From NCBI RefSeq assembly GCF_013085255.1, contig NZ_JABFCX010000003.1, positions 1,187,288 through 1,251,287 on the forward strand: a stretch of 64,000 nt of DNA. The letters are read 5' to 3'. The translations under genes were made by a program, and so were the position numbers. The stretch comes from Parvularcula mediterranea (GTDB taxonomy: Bacteria; Pseudomonadota; Alphaproteobacteria; Caulobacterales; Parvularculaceae). The notes under the pieces were generated by a model. It worked only from the letters and a program-made list of their open reading frames with translations, did not search any database and was not told the origin of the DNA. How positions within the stretch are numbered: position 1 is the stretch's first letter; each line of letters starts with the position of its first letter. Positions 16,194 to 24,862 of the stretch are shown here, piece by piece.

Positions 16194-17585
16194 GTGGAAG
16201 CGATGCCTGATGTCTCCTGCAAGATTGCCGTTATCGGTGCCGGTACCGCCGGGCTCGCTGCGTTCCGTTCAGCGCGGGAGCTGACTGACGACGTCCTCCT
16301 GATCGAAAGCGGTCCCCTCGGCACGACCTGCGCCCGGGAAGGCTGCATGCCATCCAAGGCGCTGATCGCTTCGGCCAAGGTCGCTGCCACCGCACGTGGC
16401 GGCGAGAGCTTCGGTGTGAAGACGAGCGTTAAAGTCGACGGGCCTGCGGTAATGAAGCGCGTGCGCCGGCTGCGGGATCACTTCGTTGACGGGGTGATCG
16501 AGGGCTATCGGGCAATCCCCGAAGCCCAACGCCTGCGCGGGCGCGCGAAGTTTCTCGCACCCGGGATCCTCGACGTCGGTGGGCGGAGGGTCGAGGCCGA
16601 GCGGATCGTCATTGCGACAGGGTCCGAGGCCGTGATCCCCGGCGATATTGCTGAAGCCACCGGCGGCCGGTTCATGACGGTCGGGGATATCTTCGAGCTT
16701 CACGGCCTTCCCGAGCGGCTCCTGATTCTCGGATCGGGCGTCATTGGCTGCGAAATTGCCGATTCGATGGCGAGCCTGGGGGTGGAGGTATCGTGCCTTT
16801 CGAAGGGAGGTGATATTTCTTTCCTATCGGACCCCCTTGTGAAAAGCGCAGCCGAGACGATTCTGAAGGGCCATTTCCGCCTCCTCCCGGATGCAGAATT
16901 CGAGCTTCTCGGGTGGGAGGGGGACGTCTTTTCGGTCAAGCTTGCTGAGGGTGATGGTCCGCAGACAGAAGGCTTCGATGCCGTACTCGTGGCCACGGGA
17001 CGCAAGCCGTCACTCAACGACCTCAATCTCGAAAAGGCGGGCTTGGAACTCGATGATCAGGGCACGCCTCAATTCGATGAGCTGACCCGCCTCTGCCGTG
17101 GCAGTGAAGACAAGCCAGTCTTCATCGCTGGCGATGCCGATGCGGAGACGATGGTCCTCCCCCGCGCCAACTGGACCGGGGAGGCGGCGGGCCGAAACGC
17201 AGCGAATTGGCCATCTGTAGGGAAGGCGGACGCGCCGCCGACCATGGGCATCTGCTTCACCGAGCCTTCGATGGCGCAGGTCGGCAAGCGATTCTCCGAG
17301 GTCGAGGACCGCGATGATCTCCTCATCGGCTGCGCTGATTTCTCGGACCAGGGGCGCGCCATCTGCGAGGGACGCAATGAGGGCATCCTGCGCATTTACG
17401 GCTCGGCGAAGGACCAGAAGATCCTCGGCGCCGAGATGATCGGGCCTGACGCTGAGCACCACGCTCACATCCTCGCGCTGATGCTCCGGCAGGAGATAAC
17501 CATCTCCGAAGCGCAGGAGATGCCGGCCTATCATCCGGTGACGGAAGAGGGTCTGAGGACAGCTTTGCGAAACCTATCCGATTGA
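16194..17585 (+). CDS. Pyridine nucleotide-disulfide oxidoreductase (dihydrolipoamide dehydrogenase-like)
   Basis: The 463-residue flavoenzyme has an N-terminal FAD-binding loop (IAVIGAGTAGLAAFRSA). The redox-active pair is C46 and C51 in GTTCAREGCMPSK. An NAD(P)-binding loop LILGSGVIGCEIADSMASLG and a second FAD motif VFIAGDADAE follow. The C-terminal dimerisation domain ends in YHPVTEE, where His447 and Glu452 would be the catalytic dyad. The sequence around the cysteines differs from the GGTCLNVGCIPSK of classical Lpd, and no 2-oxoacid dehydrogenase genes are close, so it may be a paralog with another disulfide substrate. The start is uncertain between GTG 16194 and ATG 16203 (MPDVSCK). 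Confidence 0.87.
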   Translation: MEAMPDVSCKIAVIGAGTAGLAAFRSARELTDDVLLIESGPLGTTCAREGCMPSKALIASAKVAATARGGESFGVKTSVKVDGPAVMKRVRRLRDHFVDGVIEGYRAIPEAQRLRGRAKFLAPGILDVGGRRVEAERIVIATGSEAVIPGDIAEATGGRFMTVGDIFELHGLPERLLILGSGVIGCEIADSMASLGVEVSCLSKGGDISFLSDPLVKSAAETILKGHFRLLPDAEFELLGWEGDVFSVKLAEGDGPQTEGFDAVLVATGRKPSLNDLNLEKAGLELDDQGTPQFDELTRLCRGSEDKPVFIAGDADAETMVLPRANWTGEAAGRNAANWPSVGKADAPPTMGICFTEPSMAQVGKRFSEVEDRDDLLIGCADFSDQGRAICEGRNEGILRIYGSAKDQKILGAEMIGPDAEHHAHILALMLRQEITISEAQEMPAYHPVTEEGLRTALRNLSD

Positions 17586-17704
17586 AATCCCGCGCGGGCC
17601 GGAGCGCTGGCTGCGACACGACCTTGCTTGAGGAGTTCCCCCGAATAGGTCATCCCGAGGCGCCGCCTCCGCGGCGAACAATGAGACTCGAGCAAGGAGC
17701 CGAC

Positions 17705-18178
17705 ATGACGATCACCGAACAGGAACTCGCCGACGCCCGCAAAGCCTGGGGCGACGCCCTCGTGGCTATCGCCAAAGCCTATGAATCAGGCGGCATCGAC
17801 GAAGCCCGGCCGCTGGCAGACAGCGTGCTGGACGCCGCCTACGGCTACAATATGGGCGACGTTCTGTTCAAACCGACCCTTGCCAGCGGTGAGAAGACCT
17901 TCCGCCCGACCAAGAAGGGCGCGCTCTCCTATTTCGTCGGCCATGATGACGACTTCCCGCTCGATGGCGGCTTCGGCATCAAAGGCTGGCGCACCTGTAC
18001 CTCGGAGACGGCTGCGCACTTCATCGAAGGCGACGTCGCCATGTGGATGGGCTGGGTCACCATGACCGACAAGGACGGCAACGTCACCAAGGTCGACAAG
18101 AGCTGGGGCTACAAGAAGGACGCCGAGGGCACCCTCCGCATCGTCCTCCACCACTCGTCGCTCCCTTACCAGCCATAA
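17705..18178 (+). CDS. SnoaL/NTF2-like protein
   Basis: The 157-residue protein begins after AAGGAG at 17694-17699. It has an N-terminal helix (EQELADARKAWGDALVAIAKAY) and ends in a beta-sheet section (WMGWVTMTDKDGNV, RIVLHHSSLPYQP) typical of SnoaL-like or CaMKII-association NTF2 folds. Such proteins bind small ligands or form dimers, and no specific enzyme can be named. It sits 103 bp before the SulP transporter on the same strand. I recall similar proteins beside SulP or carbonic-anhydrase genes, so a link to anion or bicarbonate uptake is possible but unproven. Confidence 0.7.
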   Translation: MTITEQELADARKAWGDALVAIAKAYESGGIDEARPLADSVLDAAYGYNMGDVLFKPTLASGEKTFRPTKKGALSYFVGHDDDFPLDGGFGIKGWRTCTSETAAHFIEGDVAMWMGWVTMTDKDGNVTKVDKSWGYKKDAEGTLRIVLHHSSLPYQP

Positions 18179-18281
18179 GCTGAGCAGGCTGGGCCGTCCG
18201 GATACGGGCGGCCACTCCCGCGCCGCGGATAGGGCGGCGCGGGGCTGAGCACTCCCCAAAAACTCTCAGGGTAGGGAACAC

Positions 18282-19979
18282 ATGTTCGACTTCAAACACA
18301 TCAAGGGTGACATTTACGGCGGCGTGACCGCCGGTATCGTCGCCCTCCCGCTAGCGCTCGCCTTTGGCGAAGCGTCAGGCGCGGGACCGATCGCAGGCCT
18401 CTGGGGCGCGATCATCACCGGCTTCTTCGCCGCGGCCTTCGGCGGCACCAACACCCAGATCACAGGTCCTACGGGTCCGATGGTCGTCGTCTTCGCAGGC
18501 CTCGTGGCCGAGATCACGGCCGAGCGGAACGCCGACTTCGCCGAGGTCTCGGGCATCATCTTCGCCGCGGTGATCCTGGCGGGTATCCTCCAGATCCTGT
18601 TCGGTATCTTCAAGGTGGGCCAGTACATACGCCTCGTGCCCTATCCGGTGATCTCCGGCTTCATGTCAGGGATCGGGGTGATCATCATTCTCTTGCAGGC
18701 CTCAAGGCTCTTCGGCGGCGCGCCGGAGCGTGGCGGCACACTGGGCGGCATCGAGGCGATCCCGGGCGCCATCATGAACCTCAACCCGATCGCCACGGTG
18801 ATCGGCTTTGTCTCGTTGGGGATCGTGTTCTTCTGGCCCAAGTCGATCGGCAAGTTCGTGCCCGGCGCCCTTGCAGCGCTCATCATCGGCACGCTGCTCG
18901 CGCTGCCGTTCGGTGCGGATCAGGTGCCGAAGCTCGTCTCCGATATCCCGGTCTTTGAGACCTTCGGTGACCGCTTCCCGGCCTTTGTCATCCCGAACCT
19001 CGATCCGAAGCTTGGCTTCCTGATCCTCGAATCGGCGATCATCCTCGCTCTTCTCGGGGCCATCGACAGCCTGCTGACGAGCCTCGTGGCCGACAACGCT
19101 ACCCGGACGCGTCACGATTCGAACAAGGAGCTGATCGGCCAGGGCATCGGTAACTCGATCGCTGGTTTCTTCGGTGCGATCCCTGGCGCGGGTGCCACGA
19201 TGCGGACGATGGTCAACATCAAGACCGGCGGCATGACCAAGCTGTCGGGCATGATTGCAGGCTCGCTCCTGTTCCTGATCGTGGTCGCGCTGACCCCGCT
19301 GGCGGCTGAGATCCCGCACGCGGTGCTGGCCGGTATCCTCGTGAAGGTCGGCTGGGACATCATCGATTTCGCTTACATCACCCGCTCGCACAAAGGGCCG
19401 CGTTGGGACCTGATCCTGATGGCGCTGGTGCTGCTGGTGACGGTGTTCTTCGATCTGATTGCAGCGGTTGGCCTCGGCGTCTTCCTTGCCGCCCTCGGCT
19501 TTGCCCAGTCGGTGGCCAAGGAGCAGCTCGAAGCCATCGGCGAAGAGCGCTTCGTGAGCTTCACCGATGAGGAGAAGGCGATCTACGACAAGGCCGACGG
19601 CCGGATCCGTATGTTCGAGTTCACCGGCCCGCTGAGCTTCGGCGCAGCGGCGGATATCGCCCACCGAGTGCGCCAGAACGTGAAGGGTCGCGAGGTCCTG
19701 ATCCTCGACTTCACCCAGATGCCGACCATCGACGTATCGGCGGTCTATGCGCTGCAATCGATCATCGAGGACGCGAAGCGGGAGAACCGCCACGTGATCC
19801 TTTGCAACGTCAATGCTGAGGTCCGGAAGATGCTCGATGGCCTCGCCATCCTGTCGCTTGCGGGTCAGACCGATGTCGACATCACGCGCCTGCAGGCCCT
19901 GCAACGCGCTGAGACCTACCTCGCCGGTGCCTCGTCGGGCACGGCAGAAGGCACGGTTCCTGAGGGCGCTCCCGCCTAA
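18282..19979 (+). CDS. SulP family anion transporter with STAS domain
   Basis: SulP proteins move sulfate, bicarbonate or other anions across the inner membrane. The 565 residues include about 12-14 membrane segments from residue 12 to about 410, with ITGPTGPMVVVFAGL early and GNSIAGFFGAIPGAGATMRT centrally, both family hallmarks. A C-terminal STAS domain spans about 440-550 (VLILDFTQMPTIDVSAVYAL). The tail is Ala/Gly-rich. The substrate cannot be assigned; the lack of sulfate-assimilation neighbours makes bicarbonate as plausible as sulfate. GGGAA precedes the ATG, and a good terminator follows. Confidence 0.92.
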   Translation: MFDFKHIKGDIYGGVTAGIVALPLALAFGEASGAGPIAGLWGAIITGFFAAAFGGTNTQITGPTGPMVVVFAGLVAEITAERNADFAEVSGIIFAAVILAGILQILFGIFKVGQYIRLVPYPVISGFMSGIGVIIILLQASRLFGGAPERGGTLGGIEAIPGAIMNLNPIATVIGFVSLGIVFFWPKSIGKFVPGALAALIIGTLLALPFGADQVPKLVSDIPVFETFGDRFPAFVIPNLDPKLGFLILESAIILALLGAIDSLLTSLVADNATRTRHDSNKELIGQGIGNSIAGFFGAIPGAGATMRTMVNIKTGGMTKLSGMIAGSLLFLIVVALTPLAAEIPHAVLAGILVKVGWDIIDFAYITRSHKGPRWDLILMALVLLVTVFFDLIAAVGLGVFLAALGFAQSVAKEQLEAIGEERFVSFTDEEKAIYDKADGRIRMFEFTGPLSFGAAADIAHRVRQNVKGREVLILDFTQMPTIDVSAVYALQSIIEDAKRENRHVILCNVNAEVRKMLDGLAILSLAGQTDVDITRLQALQRAETYLAGASSGTAEGTVPEGAPA

Positions 19980-20004
19980 GGGGCTTCGGCCATCAAAGTC
20001 TGGG

Positions 20005-20033
20005 AAGGGCGGCTCTTCGGGGTCGCCCTTTTT
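20005..20033 (+). terminator. Intrinsic terminator after the SulP gene
   Basis: AAGGGCG (20005-20011) pairs with CGCCCTT (20024-20030), followed by TTT, giving a run of five T. It separates the transporter unit from the cytochrome oxidase genes. Confidence 0.75.
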
Positions 20034-20143
20034 CGTCGCCGGTCTTTACCCGTCCCTCATCACAGCTCGTGCAAAGAGGCGAATGCCACGTTGCCTTCAC
20101 GCGCTCCCGTCGCTATCAGGCGGCGAAATCCAAAGAGTATCCC

Positions 20144-21082
20144 ATGGCTGCCGACGTCAAACACGATTACCACCTCGTCAATCCTTCCCCGTGGCCTCTG
20201 GTCACCTCGATCGCTGCGATGCTGATGATGCTCGGCGCGGTCGGCTGGGGACACACGACCGCTGAAGGCGAAGCGGGCCTGTTCTTCATCTCAGGCCCTT
20301 GGCTCTTCATTCTCGGCCTTGCCTCGACCCTGTTCTGCATGGCTGGCTGGTGGCGCGATGTCGTTCGCGAATCGCTGACCGGTGAGAACACGTCGACCGT
20401 GGTCCGTATCGGCCTGCGCTACGGCATGGTCCTCTTCATCCTCTCGGAAGTCATGTTCTTCGTGGCCTGGTTCTGGGCTTTCTTCGCAGGCGCTCTCTTC
20501 CCCGAAGCGGGTGAAGCGGTGCTTCTCGCTGACGGCACGCAGATGCTGAACCTCGAGGGGCTGCCTGCCTATCTTCAGAACGACGCTAAGTTCCACGCCC
20601 TCAACGGTGAGTGGCCGCCGCGCGGTGTCGAGCCGCTGAGCCCATGGCAACTTCCGCTGGTCAACACGATCATCCTCCTTCTCTCCGGTACCACCGTGAC
20701 CTGGGCCCACCACGCCCTCCAGGTCGGCGACCGCGACGGCTTCAAGTGGGGCATGTACGCGACGGTCTTTCTCGGCGCGATCTTCTCCTTCTTCCAAGGC
20801 GTTGAGTATTACGAGGCGATCGCTGGCGATCTCTTCAAGTTCTCTGGCTCCACGATCTACGGCTCGAGCTTCTTCATGGCGACGGGCTTCCACGGCTTCC
20901 ATGTCCTGGTGGGCACGATCTTCCTCGCCGTCTGCATGGTGCGCGGCCTCTCTGGCCAATTCACCCGCAAGCGCCACTTCGGCTTCGAAGCGGCGGCCTG
21001 GTACTGGCACTTTGTGGACGTCGTCTGGCTCTTCCTCTTCGCCGCGATCTACGTCCTCGGGAACCAGGGCCTGCTGAGCTAA
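20144..21082 (+). CDS. ctaE: Cytochrome c oxidase subunit III
   Basis: Subunit III of aa3-type cytochrome c oxidase in the inner membrane supports proton uptake and enzyme stability. The 312 residues show seven membrane helices and family motifs: ILSEVMFFVAWFWAFF, SGTTVTWAHHA, FQGVEYYEA, FFMATGFHGFHVLVGT and AAWYWHFVDVVWLFLF. The ATG at 20144 gives the usual MAADVKHDYHLVNPSPWP start. Subunits I and II are not in the window. It heads a tight cluster with DUF983 and SURF1 genes, an arrangement conserved in alphaproteobacteria. Confidence 0.96.
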   Translation: MAADVKHDYHLVNPSPWPLVTSIAAMLMMLGAVGWGHTTAEGEAGLFFISGPWLFILGLASTLFCMAGWWRDVVRESLTGENTSTVVRIGLRYGMVLFILSEVMFFVAWFWAFFAGALFPEAGEAVLLADGTQMLNLEGLPAYLQNDAKFHALNGEWPPRGVEPLSPWQLPLVNTIILLLSGTTVTWAHHALQVGDRDGFKWGMYATVFLGAIFSFFQGVEYYEAIAGDLFKFSGSTIYGSSFFMATGFHGFHVLVGTIFLAVCMVRGLSGQFTRKRHFGFEAAAWYWHFVDVVWLFLFAAIYVLGNQGLLS

Positions 21083-21085
21083 GGC

Positions 21086-21454
21086 TTGGCAGATTACCCC
21101 ACCACCGCTGATCCGGGCAGCGCCGCCATGGGTGGCCGCTGCCCGCGTTGCGGTCAGGGGAAGCTCTTTTCCGGCTATCTCACTGTCGCGAAGACCTGCG
21201 GCTCTTGCGGTCTCGATCTCGAGTTTGCCGATTCGGGCGATGGCCCGGCCTTCTTCGTTATGTCGATCGTTGGCTTTCTCGCCGTGGTGGTTGTCGTCAT
21301 CCTGCTCGCAGGGTTTGAGATGCCCGCGGGTGCAGCTCTGCTGATCGGCTTTGCCTTCACCATCGGCGCGACCCTCCTGATCCTCCGGCCTGCCAAGGGC
21401 CTCCTGATCGGCCTTCAGTACAAGAACAAAGCCGCCGAAGGGCGCCTGTCGTGA
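21086..21454 (+). CDS. DUF983 membrane protein
   Basis: The 122-residue protein has an N-terminal zinc-ribbon-like pair, CPRCGQGKLF and CGSCGLDL, then two membrane helices (about 57-77 and 81-100). This is the DUF983 pattern. The family is habitually coded between cox3 and SURF1 genes, as here, so a part in cytochrome oxidase assembly is likely, though the molecular role is undefined. TTG at 21086 starts three bases after the ctaE stop with AAGG nearby; ATG 21128 is the alternative but would trim the N-terminus close to the first cysteine. It overlaps SURF1 by four bases. Confidence 0.87.
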   Translation: MADYPTTADPGSAAMGGRCPRCGQGKLFSGYLTVAKTCGSCGLDLEFADSGDGPAFFVMSIVGFLAVVVVVILLAGFEMPAGAALLIGFAFTIGATLLILRPAKGLLIGLQYKNKAAEGRLS

Positions 21455-22149
21455 AGATTGCCGTGCGTCCCGGCCTGTGGATCGCTTCGGCAGTGGCCGT
21501 CGCCATCCTCCTCACCCTCGGCACGTGGCAGGTGAAGCGCCTCCAGTGGAAAACCGAGCTCATCGGGACGGTCGAGGCGCGGGTCGAGGCTGCGCCAATC
21601 CCGCTACCTGAGGTCCTCGGGCGCGAGGATGCGGAGATCGCCTACCAACCGGTCAGAGCGGTTGGCGGCTTCCCAAGCGCTAAGACCGCCCACGTACCCG
21701 GTACCTATGATGGTATGCCCGGCGCTTACGCCTTCCAGGCTATGCGGCTCGACGAGCCTGAAGGCGCAGTGCTCGTCATCAATCGCGGTTTCGTGCCGAA
21801 CGATCAGAGGGCGGAGTTCTATCCCCTTCCCGATGCCGAGGCGATGACGGGTCTCATCAGACCCTACCGCGAGACGGGCGGCTTGGCGGGCGCTTTCGCT
21901 CCGCCGGACAGGCCCGAAGACGGGGTCTTCCATGCCCGCGATCCGCAGCGGCTTGCCGCCTATCTTGCGCCCGGAGAGACTGGCGAGGTCCTGCCCTTCA
22001 TCCTCGACAGCACCTTGCCGACGGAGCTTCCAAGGGGCGGGACGACCCGTGTGACGTTCACGAACAATCATCTGGGCTACGCGATCACCTGGTATGGCCT
22101 CGCCGCAGGGCTCTTCGCCGTCACGCTGCTGACGTCGCGGAAGCGCTGA
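21451..22149 (+). CDS. SURF1 family cytochrome oxidase assembly protein
   Basis: SURF1 assists heme a insertion into subunit I of cytochrome c oxidase. The 232 residues show a membrane helix at each end (about 7-25 and 212-228). The periplasmic region between them has the hallmarks LGTWQVKRLQWKTELI, GTYDGMPGAYAFQAM, VINRGFVP and the final NNHLGYAITWYGLAAGL. GTG at 21451 overlaps the DUF983 stop (GTGA), so translation is coupled. It ends with a one-base overlap into the transporter gene, extending the apparent operon. Confidence 0.92.
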   Translation: MKIAVRPGLWIASAVAVAILLTLGTWQVKRLQWKTELIGTVEARVEAAPIPLPEVLGREDAEIAYQPVRAVGGFPSAKTAHVPGTYDGMPGAYAFQAMRLDEPEGAVLVINRGFVPNDQRAEFYPLPDAEAMTGLIRPYRETGGLAGAFAPPDRPEDGVFHARDPQRLAAYLAPGETGEVLPFILDSTLPTELPRGGTTRVTFTNNHLGYAITWYGLAAGLFAVTLLTSRKR

Positions 22150-23636
22150 TGGGTGGCGCCTTCGATTTCCTGAAGAAGGGCCGCGTCCTCGTTCTCATCG
22201 CAGCGCTCACCGCAGTGGCCGCGCTTCTCTTCCCCGGCCCCTTCACCGCAGGGGCGCAGTGGGCTGCGCGGGTTTTCCTCGAGACGCTCGATGGCTGGAC
22301 CTTGTTCCTCGCCTCCTTCTGCCTCGTCGTCTGCATCATCCTGACCGTCCATCCCAAGGGGCGGGTGAAGATCGGCGGGGAGGAGGCCGAGCCTGAGTTC
22401 AGGGCCATCACGTGGGTGGCGATGATGTTCGCCGCCGGGATGGGCGCGGGGCTCGTCTTCTGGGGCGCAGCAGAGCCCCTCATCATTTTCCTCGATCCGC
22501 CCCCGGGAGACGGTGTTCTTCCGGGGACGGAGGAGGCGCGTGGCCGTGCGCTGGCCCTGACGCAGTTTCACTGGTCGCTTCATGCGTGGGCAATCTACGC
22601 CGTGGCGGCGGTGGCCATCGGCCTGTCGCAGGATGTGACGAAGTCGATCCTTCCGAGCCGGCCTTTCAAGTTCCTGCCGCGACCGGCGCGGCGGGCCATC
22701 GATATTGTCGCGCTGGTGGCGCTCCTTTTCGGGCTGGTCGCTTCGCTGGGGCAGGGGGTGTTCCAGATCAATGCGGGCCTCGCGCTCCTTACTGGGGGAG
22801 CGATCCCGGAGGGGGCGAGCGCGCAGGCGATCTTCCTCTTCATGCTGACGGTGGCTTATCTCGGGTCTGCATGGCTTGGGCTTCGCGAGGGCATCGCGGT
22901 CCTTTCCAATATCAACATGATGCTGGCTGGCCTGCTCCTCGTCTTCATTTTCGTGGCAGGGCCGACAGGCGAGATCTTCGCGACAAGCCTTGAGACGGCG
23001 GGTGCCTATCTCTCTCAATTCGTGGAGCTTTCCACGACGCTGAGGGATGACGGTCCTGGGCGCGAATGGACCCGGGCCTGGTCGCTCGTCTACTTCCTCT
23101 GGTGGGTGGCCTGGACGCCGTTCGTCGGAGTGTTCCTTGCCCGGATCAGCCGTGGCCGGACGGTGAGGAGCTTTGTCTTCGCCGCTGTGATCGTGCCGTC
23201 GCTCATGACGCTGGTCTGGTTCTCCGTGGTCGGAGGGACAGCGCTGTCGCTGCAGGCTGGCGGTGTGGATCTTGGCGTTACGGACTTCGGGACAGCGCCG
23301 CAGGCGGCCTACGTTCTCTTGGAGAATTTGCCGCTGACGGCCTTGATGCAGCTCGTGACGATTATCCTTGTGGTGATCTTCCTGATCACCAGCGCGGACA
23401 GCGGCGCCTACGTCATGGCTATGTTTTCGGAGGAAGAGCCTGACCCGAGCCGCGGCGGCAGGATGTTCTGGGGGCTGATGCTCGCGGTCCTGACGGGCGC
23501 TGCGGTCCTGTCCGACAAGGGGCAGGATGCAACGCGGGCGTTAGCGGTGGCGGGAGCGGTCCCGCTCACCTTCCTTCTGGCAGCGCAAGGGGTGGCCGCG
23601 CTCCTGACGCTGAGGAAAAAGGGGTCTGGACGCTAG
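22149..23636 (+). CDS. BCCT family (betaine/carnitine/choline) transporter
   Basis: BCCT carriers import quaternary ammonium compounds such as glycine betaine, driven by sodium or protons. The 495 residues contain about 12 helices and the family segments MMFAAGMGAGLVFWGAAEP, the Trp-rich SLVYFLWWVAWTPFVGVFLARISRGRTVR, and FLITSADSGAYVMAMF. Compared with BetT-type proteins it lacks a long C-terminal regulatory tail. Gly residues in the GMGAG stretch favour sodium-coupled uptake, but this is not decisive. It begins in the SURF1 stop (TGATG), an unusual neighbour for a cox assembly operon. It shares CTAG with the convergent lipoprotein gene. Confidence 0.92.
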   Translation: MGGAFDFLKKGRVLVLIAALTAVAALLFPGPFTAGAQWAARVFLETLDGWTLFLASFCLVVCIILTVHPKGRVKIGGEEAEPEFRAITWVAMMFAAGMGAGLVFWGAAEPLIIFLDPPPGDGVLPGTEEARGRALALTQFHWSLHAWAIYAVAAVAIGLSQDVTKSILPSRPFKFLPRPARRAIDIVALVALLFGLVASLGQGVFQINAGLALLTGGAIPEGASAQAIFLFMLTVAYLGSAWLGLREGIAVLSNINMMLAGLLLVFIFVAGPTGEIFATSLETAGAYLSQFVELSTTLRDDGPGREWTRAWSLVYFLWWVAWTPFVGVFLARISRGRTVRSFVFAAVIVPSLMTLVWFSVVGGTALSLQAGGVDLGVTDFGTAPQAAYVLLENLPLTALMQLVTIILVVIFLITSADSGAYVMAMFSEEEPDPSRGGRMFWGLMLAVLTGAAVLSDKGQDATRALAVAGAVPLTFLLAAQGVAALLTLRKKGSGR

Positions 23637-24190
23637 TCCTTGCCCTTCTCATCGGCGTCGAGGCCGAGGCGTTTCGCCATTTCCTTGTCGAGCGCCCGGC
23701 CGGCGTCCTCGTAGTAGCGGCGCTCGGCTTCTTCCATGTCGCGCGTGCCTGCCTCGATCAGGGCTTCGCCGCGTTCGATCTTCTTGCGCGCGTCGCGGAT
23801 ATCGTCCTCGGCGTCCTTGGCCTCTTCCGCGTGCTCCTTGGCGTAGCCCTGGAGGCGCTTCAGGCGGTCGGCCTTGTCTTCGATCTCGCTGGTGCCAGCG
23901 GTGAGGGCGAGGCCTGAGATCTCGACGCGGAGGTCGTCGATCTCTTTCTCGGTGGCTTCAAGGGAAGCGAGGCGGCGCTCACGGCGCTTCCTGTTCTTCT
24001 CGAGCTTCTCCTCGCCTTTGGAGATCATCTCCTTGCCGCGCTCGACATCTTTGCGGCCGTCGGTCCAGTCCTCTTCGATTTCCTGCAGCTGCTCAGCGAA
24101 AGTCAGCTCTTCCTTCTGGAAGGGCAGGGAGGAGCACGCGGAGAGCGCGAGGGCGCCTGCTGCGGTGAGGAGAAGGGTGCGGATGGGCAT
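23633..24190 (-). CDS. Coiled-coil lipoprotein A, unknown function
   Basis: The 185-residue protein starts MPIRTLLLTAAGALALSAC, a clear lipoprotein signal with Cys19. Nearly all the rest is charged helix likely to fold as a coiled-coil hairpin. It opens with DWTDGRKDVERGKEMISKGE and closes with DDIRDARKKIERGEALIEAG and DMEEAERRYYED. The same opening and closing patterns occur in the lipoprotein at 43954, so they are paralogs. The ATG at 24190 comes immediately after the six-T run of a terminator hairpin; its only SD-like bases (GGGGAC) lie in the hairpin arm. A frame continues to 24226 through the hairpin but would spoil the signal peptide. Confidence 0.75.
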   Translation of the reverse strand: MPIRTLLLTAAGALALSACSSLPFQKEELTFAEQLQEIEEDWTDGRKDVERGKEMISKGEEKLEKNRKRRERRLASLEATEKEIDDLRVEISGLALTAGTSEIEDKADRLKRLQGYAKEHAEEAKDAEDDIRDARKKIERGEALIEAGTRDMEEAERRYYEDAGRALDKEMAKRLGLDADEKGKD

Positions 24191-24224
24191 AAAAAAGTCC
24201 CCAAGACTGCTAGGTCTTGGGGAC
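24191..24224 (-). terminator. Intrinsic terminator of the atp operon, touching the next start codon
   Basis: On the minus strand an 11-base perfect stem (GTCCCCAAGAC / GTCTTGGGGAC, six-base loop) is followed by TTTTTT and then directly by the ATG of lipoprotein A. It ends the FO operon 33 bp past atpF. It may also control expression of the lipoprotein. Confidence 0.85.
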
Positions 24225-24256
24225 ATATCTGCTGGAACAAAGGTTCCTAGGCTGCG

Positions 24257-24862
24257 TCAGTTCAACTTCCCGCGAATGTCGCCAATGGCGCGGTCGAGGA
24301 GGGCCTTCTGGGCCGATCCGTCGGTCCGGGCCTTGATGATCTCGCGCGCCGCGTCGACGGCGAGGTCAGCGGTCTGGGCGCGGACATCGGCGAGGGCCTG
24401 AGCCTCCGCGCGGGCGATCCGGTCGTGGGCAGCCTGGGTGCGCCGTGCGACCTGCTCTTCGAGCTTCGCCTTGGCGTCCTTCTGCATCGTCTTGGCGTCG
24501 GCCTTGGCCTGGGCGATGATGCCCTCGGCTTCGGTCTCGGCCTCACGCTGGCGCTTCTGGTAGTCCGCGAGGAGCTTCTGGGCTTCCTCACGTAAGGAGC
24601 GCGCTTCGTCGAGCTGGTCCTGAATGGTCTTGGCGCGACCATCGAGGAACGTGCCGAGCTTCTTGAAGACGCCCTGCCAGACAAAGAGGCCGATGACTGC
24701 GATGAAGCCGATCAGGACCCAAAGGTTGGTGTCCTCAAGGATGCTTTTGTCGCCGTCATAGGCTTCGCCGTAGGTCGCTTCCTTGGCGCCGAGGTCCTCG
24801 GAGAGCTGCGCCTCGGTCTCGTCGATCAGGTCGGTGTCCTGGCCTTCGATGAAGAACATCAT
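24257..24862 (-). CDS. atpF: ATP synthase FO subunit b
   Basis: Subunit b is half of the peripheral stalk that holds F1 against the rotor. The 201 residues contain one membrane helix (about 45-65, TNLWVLIGFIAVIGLFVWQG). A long Ala/Glu/Arg-rich helix follows (KTIQDQLDEARSLREEAQKLL, then EGIIAQAKADAKTM), typical of b. The N-terminal extension before the helix is acidic and longer than in E. coli b. It overlaps the b' gene by four bases at its start and is last in the FO operon. A terminator follows after 33 bp. Confidence 0.93.
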   Translation of the reverse strand: MMFFIEGQDTDLIDETEAQLSEDLGAKEATYGEAYDGDKSILEDTNLWVLIGFIAVIGLFVWQGVFKKLGTFLDGRAKTIQDQLDEARSLREEAQKLLADYQKRQREAETEAEGIIAQAKADAKTMQKDAKAKLEEQVARRTQAAHDRIARAEAQALADVRAQTADLAVDAAREIIKARTDGSAQKALLDRAIGDIRGKLN

